A stretch of 64,000 nucleotides of DNA. It comes from Thermoleophilia bacterium (GTDB lineage: Bacteria > Actinomycetota > Thermoleophilia > Gaiellales > Gaiellaceae). Both the position numbers and the translations under genes were made by a program. The stretch spans positions 1 through 64,000 of the forward strand of contig JAHDVS010000006.1 in the NCBI GenBank assembly GCA_023382435.1. Direction: 5' to 3'. The number at the start of each line of letters is the position of its first letter. Within the stretch, counting starts at the first letter, position 1. The notes beneath the pieces are model-generated. The model was not told where the DNA came from and did not search any database. It worked only from the letters and a program-made list of their open reading frames with translations. Below are positions 9,724 through 18,872 of this stretch, piece after piece.

Positions 9724-10638
9724 GTGCCCCGGCAACGAACAGCACGGCTCGCCCGGCTGGGCGCGTTTCCCCGGCCGCCGGCTCCCCGGTCGAAGGCAAA
9801 AGGCGTCCTGGCCCGGCGTCTCGTCGCCGCGGTGCTCGTGCTCGCCTCGCTCGTGCTCCTGACCGTCTACCTCCGTGAGGACGATGAGGGCGCACTGCAC
9901 GCCGCCCAGCGCATCGGCCTCGCGGTGCTCGCGCCGTTCGAGGCTGCGGGGGAGCGTCTGGCGCGCCCGTTTCAGGACGCGTACGCCTACGTCTCCGACC
10001 TGGTCGACGTGAAGGCCGAGCGGGACGCGCTCGAGCTCCGGGTGCACGAGCTCGAGGGGCAGGTGGTCGAGTACCGGACCGCGAGGCAGGAGAACGAGCG
10101 CCTGCGCGACCTGCTCGACTTCGTCGACGGGCCCGCCCTGGCCGAGTTCGAGCGGGTGACGACGCGCGTGCTCGCGCAGCCTGCGAGCGCGTACGACCAG
10201 GCGATCCTCGTCGCCGCCGGCTCCGACGACGGCGTGGCGGTCGACGCCCCGGTCGTCAACGAGGACGGTCTCGTGGGGATCGTCACGAAAGTCGCCCCCG
10301 GCGTCTCCAGCGTGGCTCTGTTGACCGACGAGTCGGTCGCGGTCTCGGCGCTCGACTTCGCGACCGACGCGAGGGGCATCGTGCGGCCGGCGCCGAGCGC
10401 CGGCTCCGGGCTCGTGCTCGACCGGGTCGGCAAGGATCAGGTCGTGCGGGTGGGCGATACCGTGATCACGGCCGGGTGGCGCTCGGGGAACATCGCTTCC
10501 TTGTACCCGATGGGAATCGCGATCGGCACCGTGACGAGCGTCGGGCAGCAGGACATCGACCTGTACAAGCGGGTCCAGGTCGACCCGTTCGTCGACTTCG
10601 ACTCGCTGTTCGAGGTGATCGTCCTCGTCAGGAGATGA
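9724..10638 (+). CDS. mreC: Rod shape-determining protein MreC
   Basis: MreC is a bitopic membrane protein whose external domain links MreB to the elongation synthases PBP2 and RodA. The 304-residue product has a short basic inner segment, one membrane span at about residues 32-50, a coiled coil (ERDALELRVHELEGQ) and then the beta-sandwich domains with the family block PVVNEDGLVGIVTKV. The C-terminal GIAIGTVTSVGQ is also typical. I start it at GTG 9724, not TTG 9715, because a TAACCT -10 element occupies 9709-9714. It ends just before mreD. Confidence 0.9.
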   Translation: MPRQRTARLARLGAFPRPPAPRSKAKGVLARRLVAAVLVLASLVLLTVYLREDDEGALHAAQRIGLAVLAPFEAAGERLARPFQDAYAYVSDLVDVKAERDALELRVHELEGQVVEYRTARQENERLRDLLDFVDGPALAEFERVTTRVLAQPASAYDQAILVAAGSDDGVAVDAPVVNEDGLVGIVTKVAPGVSSVALLTDESVAVSALDFATDARGIVRPAPSAGSGLVLDRVGKDQVVRVGDTVITAGWRSGNIASLYPMGIAIGTVTSVGQQDIDLYKRVQVDPFVDFDSLFEVIVLVRR

Positions 10639-10681
10639 GCGTGCCGTCCCCGACCAGCCGCCCCTCGACGGAGCGCCCGCG

Positions 10682-11206
10682 ATGATCGTCGATGCCGCCA
10701 AGGCTGTGGCGCTGATCTTCGCGGCAGCGGTCGTTCAGGTGTCGTTCGTGAACGCCTTCGAGCTCGCGGAGGGCAAGGCCGACGTCGTGCTGCTCGCTCT
10801 CGTCGGGGTGGGGCTGCTCCGCGGCCCGGTCTTCGGCGCCTGCGCCGGCTTCTTCGCGGGCGTCGTGATCGACACGGCGACGTTCGGGACGCTCGGATTG
10901 ACGTCGCTGCTCCTCACCCTGACCGGCTACGGGATCGGCCGCCTCGGCGAGTCCACGAGCCACCAGCGCAACCAGCGCGCGCGGGTAGTGATCGCCGTTG
11001 CGCTCGCGACTCTCGCGCTCGAGCTCGGCTCGCTCGTCGTGCATGCCCTGCTCGGCGGGTCGGCCGCGTTCGACCAGGTCGTCGGCCGCGTGCTGGCACC
11101 GTCACTCGCCCTCAATCTCGTGCTCGCGATCCCTGGCTACGCGCTCCTGCGGCGTCTCTTCCCGCCTCCCGCACGTCCGGAGCGGGAGGTGGTGCCGGCT
11201 GTCTAG
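10682..11206 (+). CDS. mreD: Rod shape-determining protein MreD
   Basis: MreD is a small polytopic membrane protein of the elongasome. The 174-residue product starts at ATG 10682 and has about five hydrophobic spans, with the family feature LRGPVFGACAGFFAGVVID in the middle. The position between mreC and mrdA is the strongest evidence, because MreD sequences are poorly conserved. There is no good in-frame start nearer to mreC, so a 43-bp gap remains. The last codons contain a ribosome binding site (GGGAGG, 11184-11189) used by the next gene. Confidence 0.87.
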   Translation: MIVDAAKAVALIFAAAVVQVSFVNAFELAEGKADVVLLALVGVGLLRGPVFGACAGFFAGVVIDTATFGTLGLTSLLLTLTGYGIGRLGESTSHQRNQRARVVIAVALATLALELGSLVVHALLGGSAAFDQVVGRVLAPSLALNLVLAIPGYALLRRLFPPPARPEREVVPAV

Positions 11207-13211
11207 CAGCGCCTTCCTGCCGCCCGACCCGCGCGTCGAGGAGCCCTACCGGTTCACGCCCCAGCTGGCGCTCCGGGTGGCGATCGTGGGCATCGTCGCG
11301 GTCGCGCTGTTCGCGGTGCTGTTCTTCCGGCTCTGGGCGCTCCAGGTGATCTCGGGAGACGACTACCTGAAGAGCGCGCGCTCGAACCAGATTCGCGCGT
11401 TCAGAATCCAGCCGCCTCGGGGGCCGATCCTCGACCGCGACGGGGTCGCGCTCGTCACGAACGTGCCCGGCACGATCGTCCGGCTCTGGCCCGCAGACGT
11501 CCCGGACGGTCGACTCGACGAGACGGTCCGGCGTCTCTCGGAACTGCTCGACGTGCCCGAGAAGGAGCTCTGGCAGTCCGTGCGCGCCCGGGCCGGCGAC
11601 CCGCTCACGCCGGTGGTCGTGAAGACGAACGTGCACGACGCGAAGGCGAACTACCTCGACGAGCACCAGGCGGAGTTCCCCGGCGTCAGGGTCGGCCCCA
11701 CGCAGCTTCGCCGTTACGAGCTCGGGTCGTTCGCCGCCCACCTCCTCGGCTACGTCGGGGAGATCACCGAGCTCGAGCTCCGGCAGAAGGGGGAGGGGTA
11801 CGCCGGTGGCGACCGGATCGGGAAGACCGGCGTCGAGGCCGCCTACGACGACTACCTCAGGGGTCAGCCCGGCGTCGGCCAGGTCCGCGTCAACGCGCTC
11901 GGGGAGCGCACGAGCGGGCTCGTGCCGAGCAGGATGCCGCAGGCCGGCTACGCCGTCCGGCTGACGCTCGACACAGATCTCCAGGGCGCTGCCGAGGACG
12001 CGCTTCGCTGGGGCGTCCAGTTCGCGCGCGAGAACGGCAGCTGGGCCGCGAACGGCGGTGCGATCGTCGCGATGAACCCGCTCAACGGCGAGCTCCTGGC
12101 GCTCGCGTCGTACCCGACTTTCGACCCGAGCGTGTTCAGCGGTCGGCCCGATCCGAACAAGGTGCAGCAGCTCTTCGACCCGGAGGTGAGTGCCGCCGCG
12201 AACCACCCGATGCTGAACCGCGCTGTCTCGGGCCTCTACCCGGCCGGGTCGGTGTTCAAGCCCGTCACCGCGCTCGCCGCCATGTCCGAGGGGATCCTCG
12301 ACCCGTACGAGCTGATCTCGTGCGTGCCCGAGCGGATCATCGACAAGCAGAAGTTCGTCAACTGGGACCCGTACCGCAACGAGGCGATGCAGCTTCGCAC
12401 GGCGCTCTCGAACTCCTGCGACACGTACTTCTACGATGTGGCGCTGCGGTTCTACGACCTACCGCCCGAGCGGGGGAATCCCCTCCAGGACTGGGCCAAG
12501 AAGATGGGCATCGGCATCGAGACGGGGATCGACGTCGGCCCGGAGAGCGCGGGGCTTCTTCCCACGCCCGCGTGGCGCAAACGCCATTTCGACACCGCGA
12601 TCGACAGGCTCTGGTCGTCCGGCGACTCGGTGCAGCTCGCGATCGGCCAGGGCGATCTGCTCGTGACGCCGCTGCAGATGACCCGGTTCTACGCGCTGTT
12701 CGCCAATGGTGGCAAGCTCGTCGAGCCCCACCTCGTGAAATCGATCGAGCAGCCTCGCGCGGAGGGCGAGACCGGGCCGCCGGTCGTGCTGCGCACGTTC
12801 GCGGCAAAGCCGCCCCAGGGTCTCGACCTGAACCCGTCCTTCATCCAGGTGGTCAGGGAGGGGCTCTGGGACGCGACCCACGACGCGAACTACGGCACCT
12901 CGTACGGCGTCTTCGGGTTCTACGAGGTCCCGATCGCCGGCAAGACCGGGACGGCGGAGAAGTTCGTCACCTTGCCGGAGGGTTACCTCGGCACCGACCA
13001 GCCGTTTGCGCGCCTGATGGATCAGGCCTGGTGGTGTGGCTGGGGCCCGTACGAGGGGGAGTCATGGGGCGGCAAGAAGCCGCTCGTCGTGTGCGCGCTC
13101 GTCGAGAACGGCGGCCACGGCGGCGAGGTCGCTGCGCCCGTTGCCCTCCGGGTGTTCGCCGAGTACTTCGACACGCCCCTGCCGGCGATCGCGCCGCGGG
13201 AGTCCGACTGA
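11199..13211 (+). CDS. mrdA: Penicillin-binding protein 2, elongation-specific transpeptidase
   Basis: PBP2 cross-links peptidoglycan during cell elongation together with RodA. The 670-residue protein has one N-terminal membrane span (AIVGIVAVALFAVLFFRL), a pedestal domain and a transpeptidase domain. The three motifs are S351VFK with the nucleophilic serine, S404NS and K582TG. No ATG, GTG or TTG lies in frame between the mreD end and the membrane span. CTG 11199 sits 9 nt after GGGAGG and overlaps the mreD stop by 8 nt, so I take CTG as the start. The first standard in-frame start is GTG 11277, inside the membrane span, and would remove the conserved YRFTPQLAL lead-in. rodA begins in the stop codon (TGATG). 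Confidence 0.9.
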   Translation: MSSSAFLPPDPRVEEPYRFTPQLALRVAIVGIVAVALFAVLFFRLWALQVISGDDYLKSARSNQIRAFRIQPPRGPILDRDGVALVTNVPGTIVRLWPADVPDGRLDETVRRLSELLDVPEKELWQSVRARAGDPLTPVVVKTNVHDAKANYLDEHQAEFPGVRVGPTQLRRYELGSFAAHLLGYVGEITELELRQKGEGYAGGDRIGKTGVEAAYDDYLRGQPGVGQVRVNALGERTSGLVPSRMPQAGYAVRLTLDTDLQGAAEDALRWGVQFARENGSWAANGGAIVAMNPLNGELLALASYPTFDPSVFSGRPDPNKVQQLFDPEVSAAANHPMLNRAVSGLYPAGSVFKPVTALAAMSEGILDPYELISCVPERIIDKQKFVNWDPYRNEAMQLRTALSNSCDTYFYDVALRFYDLPPERGNPLQDWAKKMGIGIETGIDVGPESAGLLPTPAWRKRHFDTAIDRLWSSGDSVQLAIGQGDLLVTPLQMTRFYALFANGGKLVEPHLVKSIEQPRAEGETGPPVVLRTFAAKPPQGLDLNPSFIQVVREGLWDATHDANYGTSYGVFGFYEVPIAGKTGTAEKFVTLPEGYLGTDQPFARLMDQAWWCGWGPYEGESWGGKKPLVVCALVENGGHGGEVAAPVALRVFAEYFDTPLPAIAPRESD

Positions 13212-14401
13212 TGGCCACGGAGCCCGGGATCTGGCACGCCCGCAGCCGGCGTCGCCGGCCGCAGGCGGGCGCGGACGTGGGTCACTTCCTGCGCAGCCTC
13301 GACTACGTGCTCCTCGCGGCGACGACCGGGCTCGTCGCATACGGCCTCTGGGTGATCCGTGCGATCACCGGCGACGACGTGGCCGCCGACCCGTCCTACT
13401 ACTTCGTGCGCCAGTCGATCTACGTCGGCGTCGGCGTCGCCGCCCTCGTCGGGGCCACCCTGGTGAGCCCGGACCTGTTGCGCCGCTACCGGCACGTCCT
13501 GTTCGGTGCGACGCTCGCTCTCATGATCGTCGTGTTCGTGCTCGGCTCGGCCGTCCGTGGCTCGCGCAGGTGGATCGACCTCGGCTCGTTTCAATTCCAG
13601 CCGTCCGAGATCGGCAAGCTCGCGTTGATCGTCTTCGTCGCGGGGTTCCTCGCGGAGCGCGCCAAACGGATCGACCAGGCCGGAACCGTGCTCTCGGCGA
13701 TCGGGCTCGCGATGGTGCCCGTGCTGCTCGTCTTCTTCGAGCCGGACTTCGGCACCGCGCTCGTCTACTTGGCGGCGACCGTGAGCGTCCTGTTCTTCGC
13801 CGGCGTCCGGTTCGGTCACCTCGCCTCGCTCGGGGTTGCGGCCGCCGGCCTCGCGGTCGCTCTCCTGTGGGGTCTGCCGGCGGCGGGAATCCAGGTGTTG
13901 CGGCCCTACCAGATCGACCGGCTCGTGGGCTTCCTCGACCCGGATTCCGACCCCAGCGGCAGCACCTACAACATCACCCAGTCGATCACCGCCGTCGGCG
14001 CCGGCGGCCTCGACGGGCGGGGTGTCGCCGGCGCCACCCAGACCAACCTGAACTACCTGCCCGAGCATGCGACCGACTTCGTCTTCGCGTCGCTCGCCGA
14101 GCAGCGCGGCTTCCTCGGGGCCTCGATCCTGCTGCTCCTGTACGCGCTCGTCGTGTGGCGCGGGATCAAGGTCGTCGCGGTCGCGCACAGTCTGTTCTCG
14201 GCGTCGGTCGCCGGCGCGATCGTGGGGGCGTTTCTGTTCCAGATCTTCCTGAACGTCGGCATGACGATCGGGATCGCCCCGATCACCGGCATCCCGCTTC
14301 CGTTCATCAGCTACGGGGGCAGCTCGATGATCACGTCCCTGGCCATGATCGGCATGCTTCAGGCCATCCATGCCCGTGGTCGTCTGGCGGGGAACCGGTG
14401 A
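13211..14401 (+). CDS. rodA: RodA, SEDS peptidoglycan glycosyltransferase
   Basis: RodA polymerises lipid II into glycan strands and works as a pair with PBP2. The 396-residue polytopic membrane protein has about ten spans and the SEDS family hallmarks: RWIDLGSFQFQPSEIGKLAL, EPDFGTAL, the catalytic-loop block LPEHATDFVFA and ISYGGSSMI near the end. It starts at ATG 13211, sharing one base with the mrdA stop, so the two partners are translationally coupled. The family also includes FtsW, but the context with mreBCD and PBP2 makes this RodA. Confidence 0.95.
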   Translation: MATEPGIWHARSRRRRPQAGADVGHFLRSLDYVLLAATTGLVAYGLWVIRAITGDDVAADPSYYFVRQSIYVGVGVAALVGATLVSPDLLRRYRHVLFGATLALMIVVFVLGSAVRGSRRWIDLGSFQFQPSEIGKLALIVFVAGFLAERAKRIDQAGTVLSAIGLAMVPVLLVFFEPDFGTALVYLAATVSVLFFAGVRFGHLASLGVAAAGLAVALLWGLPAAGIQVLRPYQIDRLVGFLDPDSDPSGSTYNITQSITAVGAGGLDGRGVAGATQTNLNYLPEHATDFVFASLAEQRGFLGASILLLLYALVVWRGIKVVAVAHSLFSASVAGAIVGAFLFQIFLNVGMTIGIAPITGIPLPFISYGGSSMITSLAMIGMLQAIHARGRLAGNR

Positions 14402-15228
14402 GCGGGGACAGCGCAGCGCTTCTGCGGGTGGCCGCGAGCCTGCCGCGCCAGGTACGTGACGCTCAGGCGACCCGGCCGGGCCCGCTGCTCGTCTCGGGAC
14501 CGCCGTCGGCCACCCGCGCGCTCGTCCAGGGCCTCACCCGGGACGGCGGGCCCGGGCTCGTGCTCGAGCTCGGCAGCGGTGGCGATTCGCGTGCTCTTGC
14601 GGGCGCCAGCGCCCTCGTGCACGTCGTGCGCGGCTCGCTCACGCCGACCGACGAGGCTTTGCTCCGCGCCGCCGACCGCCGGCGAGTCCCGCTCGTGTGC
14701 CTGCTGCTCGGGGAGGCGGCGCCCCCGGCGCGCGTGCTGCCGTACGTCCGGGCGACCGACGTCATCCGGGCGAGCGAGCTCGACGAGGCCGCAATCGGCG
14801 CGGTCGCGCGGGCCGTCGCCGGGCGGGCGGCGGACCTCGCCTGGGCGCTTGCCGCCGATCTGCCGGTTCTCGCCGGCCCCGCGGCCCGGGCACTCGTCCG
14901 GCGCACGGCGATCCGCAGTGCGTTGACGGTGGCGTTCCCGCGTGAGGGCCCCGACCTCCCCGTGCTCGCCAGCAGCCAGCTCGGTCTCGTGGCGAGGCTG
15001 GCGACCGCGTCTGCACTGGAGCCGGCCCGTGTTCAGGTGCCGGCCCTCGCCGGGGTCGCGGGAGTCGCTCTCGCGCTCCGCGCGATCGTCCGGCGCGCCG
15101 GCGCCGGACCCGGACTCTCCGGGCAGGCGCTGCGCAGCGGCGCCGCCTTCGCGGGGACGGCGGCGATCGGCGGTGCCATGATCCTCTGGCTCGAGCGGTC
15201 GGGGGGCCGCAGCCGGGGCCGCTGGTAG
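14398..15228 (+). CDS. Degenerate GTPase-like protein with a DUF697-type membrane domain
   Basis: The function is unknown. The 276-residue product starts at GTG 14398, overlapping the rodA stop (GTGA). The first half resembles a Ras-like GTPase that has lost its motifs: the P-loop position reads LLVSGPPSATRAL with no GKS, and the place of NKxD reads LVCLLLGE, while the strand-helix rhythm (ALVHVVRGSLTPTDEALLRA) is kept. The second half (FPREGPDLPVLASSQLGLVA, later FAGTAAIGGAMILWLE) looks like DUF697, found in YcjF and GTPase-linked membrane proteins. The tight coupling to rodA suggests a role at the elongation machinery; this is inference. Confidence 0.6.
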   Translation: MSGDSAALLRVAASLPRQVRDAQATRPGPLLVSGPPSATRALVQGLTRDGGPGLVLELGSGGDSRALAGASALVHVVRGSLTPTDEALLRAADRRRVPLVCLLLGEAAPPARVLPYVRATDVIRASELDEAAIGAVARAVAGRAADLAWALAADLPVLAGPAARALVRRTAIRSALTVAFPREGPDLPVLASSQLGLVARLATASALEPARVQVPALAGVAGVALALRAIVRRAGAGPGLSGQALRSGAAFAGTAAIGGAMILWLERSGGRSRGRW

Positions 15229-15370
15229 GCTTCGAGTAGGAATCCGAGAGCACCGGCCCGGATCGGGCGAGCGGGATCTCGGTCGAAGATGACGGACGCC
15301 ACCGCGAAACGCAGCACGATCCACTGGATGTTTCCGCTGCTCCGGACGCGTGGCGCACGAGGAGGACTAG

Positions 15371-18142
15371 GTGCTGCGAGTGTTTCGCCGCAAGGCGCAA
15401 ACGGACGAGCAGGCGCCCGCGCAGGCAGCCGCTCAGGAAACGAACGAGCAAGGCGGCGCTACCGCCGCGGAGGACAGCGGGGCGAAAGCTGAGAAGCCCA
15501 CCGCCGCGCGCTCGCGCGGCGGACGGAGCACGAGGAGACAGCCGGCGGACGGGGCCGCGAAGGCGCCGGCACGCGGTACGAAGGCCGCCGCCAAGGCGCC
15601 GGCGTCGAGGGCCGCGGAGAAGCAGGCGACGGAGAAGAAGCCCACCCGTGCCCGGCGGCGCACGCCGACGTCCCGGACCGCGTCGCTGCCGAAGGTGCGC
15701 AAGGAGATGCTGATCGACTACGACGTCGGCGAGCAGCGGGTTGCGGTCCTCGAGGACGGCCAGCCGGTCGAGGTCTACCTCGAGCGGCCGGGACGGCGCT
15801 CGATCGCCGGCAACGTCTACAAGGGGGCCGTCGTCAACGTGCTTCCAGGAATGGAGGCCTCCTTCGTCGAGATCGGTCTCGAGAAGCATGGCTTCCTCTA
15901 CGTGGACGAGATCGTCGTGCCGGAGCTCGAGGGCAAGCGTCACGGCCGACGCATCCAGGACCTCGTCTCTCGCGGGCAGGAAGTGCTCGTCCAGGCGGTC
16001 AAGGATCCGATGGGCACGAAGGGCGCCCGCCTGACCACCGAGATCTCCCTGCCCGGCCGCTTCCTCGTCTACACGCCCTTCGGGGACGGGATCGGCGTCT
16101 CGCGCCGGCTCGAAGACGAGGAGCGCGAGCGACTGAAGGGGCTGTGCCGTGGGCTCGAGCTGCCCGAGGGCGGCATCATCGTGCGTACCGCCGCGGAGGG
16201 CGCGTCCGAGGCGGAGCTGGCGGGAGACCTCGCGCTCCTGCGCAAGCTGTGGCTGACGATCCAGGGCCGCGCGGAGCGCTCGAAGGCGCCCGCGCTCGTG
16301 TACCGGGAGGCGGAGCTGCCGCTGCGAGTCGTACGGGACGTGTTCCGAAGCGATTTCGAGCGGCTCGCGATCGACCACGAGCGCACGTACCGCCGCATCG
16401 TCAGCTACCTCAAGCGGACATCGCCGGACCTCGCCGAGCGCGTCGAGTGGTACCGCGACCGGGAGCCGCTGATGGAGCGCTCCGGGGTCGACGCGGCCGT
16501 CCGCTCGACGCTGAATCGCCGGGTCGATCTCCCCTCGGGCGGCTACCTGATCTTCGACTACGCGGAGGCGTTCACGGTCATCGACGTGAACACCGGCCGC
16601 TTCGTCGGCGGGCGCGGGAAGTCATCCACCGGGAGGCTCGAGGACACGATCACGAAGAACAACCTCGAGGCGGCGAAGGAGATCGTCCGGCAGCTGCGGC
16701 TCCGGGACATCGGCGGGATCATCGTCATCGACTTCATCGACATGGCGAACCCGAAAAACCGTCAGAACGTCGAGGACGCGCTCAAGCTCGAGCTCGAACG
16801 CGATCGCACGAAGACGTACGTCGTCGAGATCTCACCGCTCGGGCTTGTCGAGATGACGCGACAGAACGTCACGGACGGGCCGCGCGAGATCCTCACCGAG
16901 CGCTGCGGCACGTGCGGGGGCGACGGCATCGTGGTCTCCGACGAGACGCACGCGGTGAAAGCGGAGCGGGCCCTGGGGCGTCTCGCCGCCGACGCGACGG
17001 GAGAGGCGCTGCTCGTCGAGCTGCCGGCGCGCGTCGCGGGCCTGCTGATCGGCGCCGGCGGCTCTCGCCTCGCCGAGATCGAGAAGGAGACCGGGAAGCT
17101 GTTCGCGTTCGAGGCCCGGGACGACGTTTCGCTCGACCACGTGAAGCTGCTGCGGGAGGGCTCGGCGACCGCGATCGAGGGCGTGCTGCCCGTGGCCGCA
17201 GGTGCGGAGCTCGAGCTCGAGCTGCTCGAGCGGCGACTCCACCACCCCGAGGACGCGATCGGACGCCTCGACGGCTACGTGGTCGCTGTCGCGGGCGCAG
17301 CGGCACAGATCGGGAGCACCGTCCGCGTGCGGGTCGAGCGCGCTACCCGCACGGTCGCCTACGCGACGCTGACAGGTGCCGTGACCGCCGCGGAGGCGCC
17401 GCTCGAGCTCGGTGCGGTCGCCGAGGACGAGGCGGACGAGACGGTGGCCGCGAAGAAGGCGGCGCCGCGCCGCCGCAAGCCGGCCGCGCCGAAGCAGCCC
17501 CCGGGCGGTCCGGACGAGGCCGCCGCGGAGGAGACTGCCCCGAAGAAGCCGGCACCGCGCCGCCGCAAGCCGGCGGCGGCCGAGTCGCAGGAGGAGAAGG
17601 TCGAGGAGACCACCGGGACGGAGGCGAGCGCCGGGGAGGCCGAGCAGGGCGGGGAGGGGCCGAAGAAGCGCACCCGCCGAGGCACCCGTGGCGGGCGTGG
17701 GCGTAAGCGGCCGGCTTCCGCCGCCGCCGCCTCGACCGAGGACGGCGAGGACGTCACCGGGGATTTGCCTCCCGCGGTCGAGCCGGACCTCGCGGGCGAG
17801 GCCGAGCCCGCGCCGGATGGGGCAGCCGCGCCGAGGAAGCGCACACGTCGCGGCACCCGGGGCGGGAAAGGGCGCAAGAAGTCCACGGCTGCGGTCGTGG
17901 ACGGCGACGAGGCGGTCCAGGAGGCCGCGGCCGTCGGCGCGGACGGCGGCCTTGACGAGGAGCCCGAGCTGTCCGTGTTCGAGCACGTCGCGGGCGGCGA
18001 GCCGCCGGACGGCGAGGCGGCCGCGAAGAAGCGCACGCGCCGCGGGACGCGGGGCGGCCGAGGGCGCAAGCGGCCCGAGCCGGCCGGCGACGGGAACGGC
18101 GTTGTTGTCGAACCGGTTGCCGAGGGCGTCGAGCCCGGCTAG
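15371..18142 (+). CDS. rng: Ribonuclease E/G with basic RNA-binding-like tails
   Basis: RNase E/G cleaves single-stranded RNA in rRNA maturation and mRNA decay. The 923-residue protein has a disordered Ala/Lys/Arg-rich N-terminal extension of about 110 residues, then the S1 domain (VYKGAVVNVLPGMEASFVEI), the catalytic DNase I-like region with Asp405 (IDVNTGR) and Asp454 (VIDFIDM), and the zinc link ERCGTCGGDG. A tail of about 250 residues follows, with three KKRTRRGTRGG-type repeats between acidic Ala/Glu linkers. It starts at GTG 15371 after an aggagg ribosome binding site. It leads the conserved rng-rplU-rpmA-obgE order. A 142-bp leader region precedes it with no other feature. Confidence 0.94.
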   Translation: MLRVFRRKAQTDEQAPAQAAAQETNEQGGATAAEDSGAKAEKPTAARSRGGRSTRRQPADGAAKAPARGTKAAAKAPASRAAEKQATEKKPTRARRRTPTSRTASLPKVRKEMLIDYDVGEQRVAVLEDGQPVEVYLERPGRRSIAGNVYKGAVVNVLPGMEASFVEIGLEKHGFLYVDEIVVPELEGKRHGRRIQDLVSRGQEVLVQAVKDPMGTKGARLTTEISLPGRFLVYTPFGDGIGVSRRLEDEERERLKGLCRGLELPEGGIIVRTAAEGASEAELAGDLALLRKLWLTIQGRAERSKAPALVYREAELPLRVVRDVFRSDFERLAIDHERTYRRIVSYLKRTSPDLAERVEWYRDREPLMERSGVDAAVRSTLNRRVDLPSGGYLIFDYAEAFTVIDVNTGRFVGGRGKSSTGRLEDTITKNNLEAAKEIVRQLRLRDIGGIIVIDFIDMANPKNRQNVEDALKLELERDRTKTYVVEISPLGLVEMTRQNVTDGPREILTERCGTCGGDGIVVSDETHAVKAERALGRLAADATGEALLVELPARVAGLLIGAGGSRLAEIEKETGKLFAFEARDDVSLDHVKLLREGSATAIEGVLPVAAGAELELELLERRLHHPEDAIGRLDGYVVAVAGAAAQIGSTVRVRVERATRTVAYATLTGAVTAAEAPLELGAVAEDEADETVAAKKAAPRRRKPAAPKQPPGGPDEAAAEETAPKKPAPRRRKPAAAESQEEKVEETTGTEASAGEAEQGGEGPKKRTRRGTRGGRGRKRPASAAAASTEDGEDVTGDLPPAVEPDLAGEAEPAPDGAAAPRKRTRRGTRGGKGRKKSTAAVVDGDEAVQEAAAVGADGGLDEEPELSVFEHVAGGEPPDGEAAAKKRTRRGTRGGRGRKRPEPAGDGNGVVVEPVAEGVEPG
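17663..18073 (+). repeat. Three basic GRG-type repeats in the RNase E/G tail
   Basis: Three copies of a 16-residue element (consensus KKRTRRGTRGGRGRKR) start at 17663, 17834 and 18026, corresponding to residues 765, 822 and 886. Acidic, Ala-rich linkers of about 40-48 residues separate them. Shorter APRRRKPAA motifs precede them twice near 17460-17580. Such Arg/Gly blocks are typical RNA-binding or condensate-forming segments. Confidence 0.85.
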
Positions 18143-18172
18143 GATGTCCGGTTGAGGCGGGCCCGTGCCCGC
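18140..18172 (+). promoter_or_regulatory. Possible rplU promoter and leader hairpin
   Basis: TAGGAT at 18140-18145, overlapping the rng stop codon, could act as a -10 element. GCGGGC (18157-18162), loop ccgt and GCCCGC (18167-18172) form a 6-bp stem ahead of the L21 gene. Ribosomal protein leaders often carry such a stem, but no binding site for L21 can be proven here. Confidence 0.35.
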
Positions 18173-18196
18173 TCTTCTCACGCTGGGAGCCATGCA

Positions 18197-18586
18197 ATGA
18201 GCTACGCGATCATCACCGTCGGCGGCAAGCAACACCGCGTTCGCGAGGGCGAGTGGCTGCTCGTCGATCGGCTGCCGATCGAGGCGGGGCAGACGTTCAA
18301 CCCGGAGGTGCTGCTCGTCGGTGGCGAGGGCGAGGCGCTGCTCGGCTCCGACGAGCTCGTGGGCGTGCAGGTCACCGTGCGCGTGACCGAGCACCTGCTC
18401 GGCAAGAAGGTGATCGTCGGCAAGCATCGCCAGCGCACGGGCTACCGGCGCCGGAACGGCTTCCGGGCCCGCCTGTCGAGGATCGAGATCGAGTCGATCG
18501 GCACCGCGAGGCCCGCCCGACGGACGCGCAAGAAGGCGGAGGAGGCTCCGGTCGAGGCGGCCGCTCCCTCCTCCGGGGAGGAGTAG
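18197..18586 (+). CDS. rplU: 50S ribosomal protein L21
   Basis: L21 is a component of the large ribosomal subunit that binds 23S rRNA. The 129-residue product begins [20 protein letters not shown], matching the family, and contains the [22 protein letters not shown]-contact stretch. The last 25 residues are an added Lys/Ala/Glu-rich tail. The start is ATG 18197; the 15 codons upstream in the same frame are Arg-rich and overlap the rng end, so they are not included. rpmA follows after 4 bp, the universal L21-L27 pair. Confidence 0.95.
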   Translation: MSYAIITVGGKQHRVREGEWLLVDRLPIEAGQTFNPEVLLVGGEGEALLGSDELVGVQVTVRVTEHLLGKKVIVGKHRQRTGYRRRNGFRARLSRIEIESIGTARPARRTRKKAEEAPVEAAAPSSGEE

Positions 18587-18590
18587 GACA

Positions 18591-18836
18591 ATGGCGCACA
18601 AGAAAGGGCTCGGCTCGTCCAGGAACGGTCGTGACTCCGAGTCGAAGCGGCTCGGTGTCAAGGTCTTCGCCGGACAGGAGATCAAGGCCGGGATGATCAT
18701 CGCTCGTCAGCGCGGCACCCGGTTTCGGCCTGGCGCCGGGGTCGGTCTCGGCCGGGACGACACGGTGTTCGCGACCCGAGACGGCGTGGTCGCGTTCCGC
18801 ACGAGCGGCGAGCGGCGCATCGTCTCGGTCGTCTAG
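18591..18836 (+). CDS. rpmA: 50S ribosomal protein L27
   Basis: L27 reaches the peptidyl transferase centre of the large subunit with its N-terminus. The 81-residue protein starts [20 protein letters not shown], so it has the direct AHKKG end and none of the cleaved leader known from Firmicutes. The remainder ([20 protein letters not shown]) is standard. The ribosome binding site ggagga is part of the rplU stop region. It sits between rplU and obgE. Confidence 0.97.
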   Translation: MAHKKGLGSSRNGRDSESKRLGVKVFAGQEIKAGMIIARQRGTRFRPGAGVGLGRDDTVFATRDGVVAFRTSGERRIVSVV

Positions 18837-18872
18837 GGTCGGGCGCCCGGCCAGAGGCCGCGGAGTCCCGGC

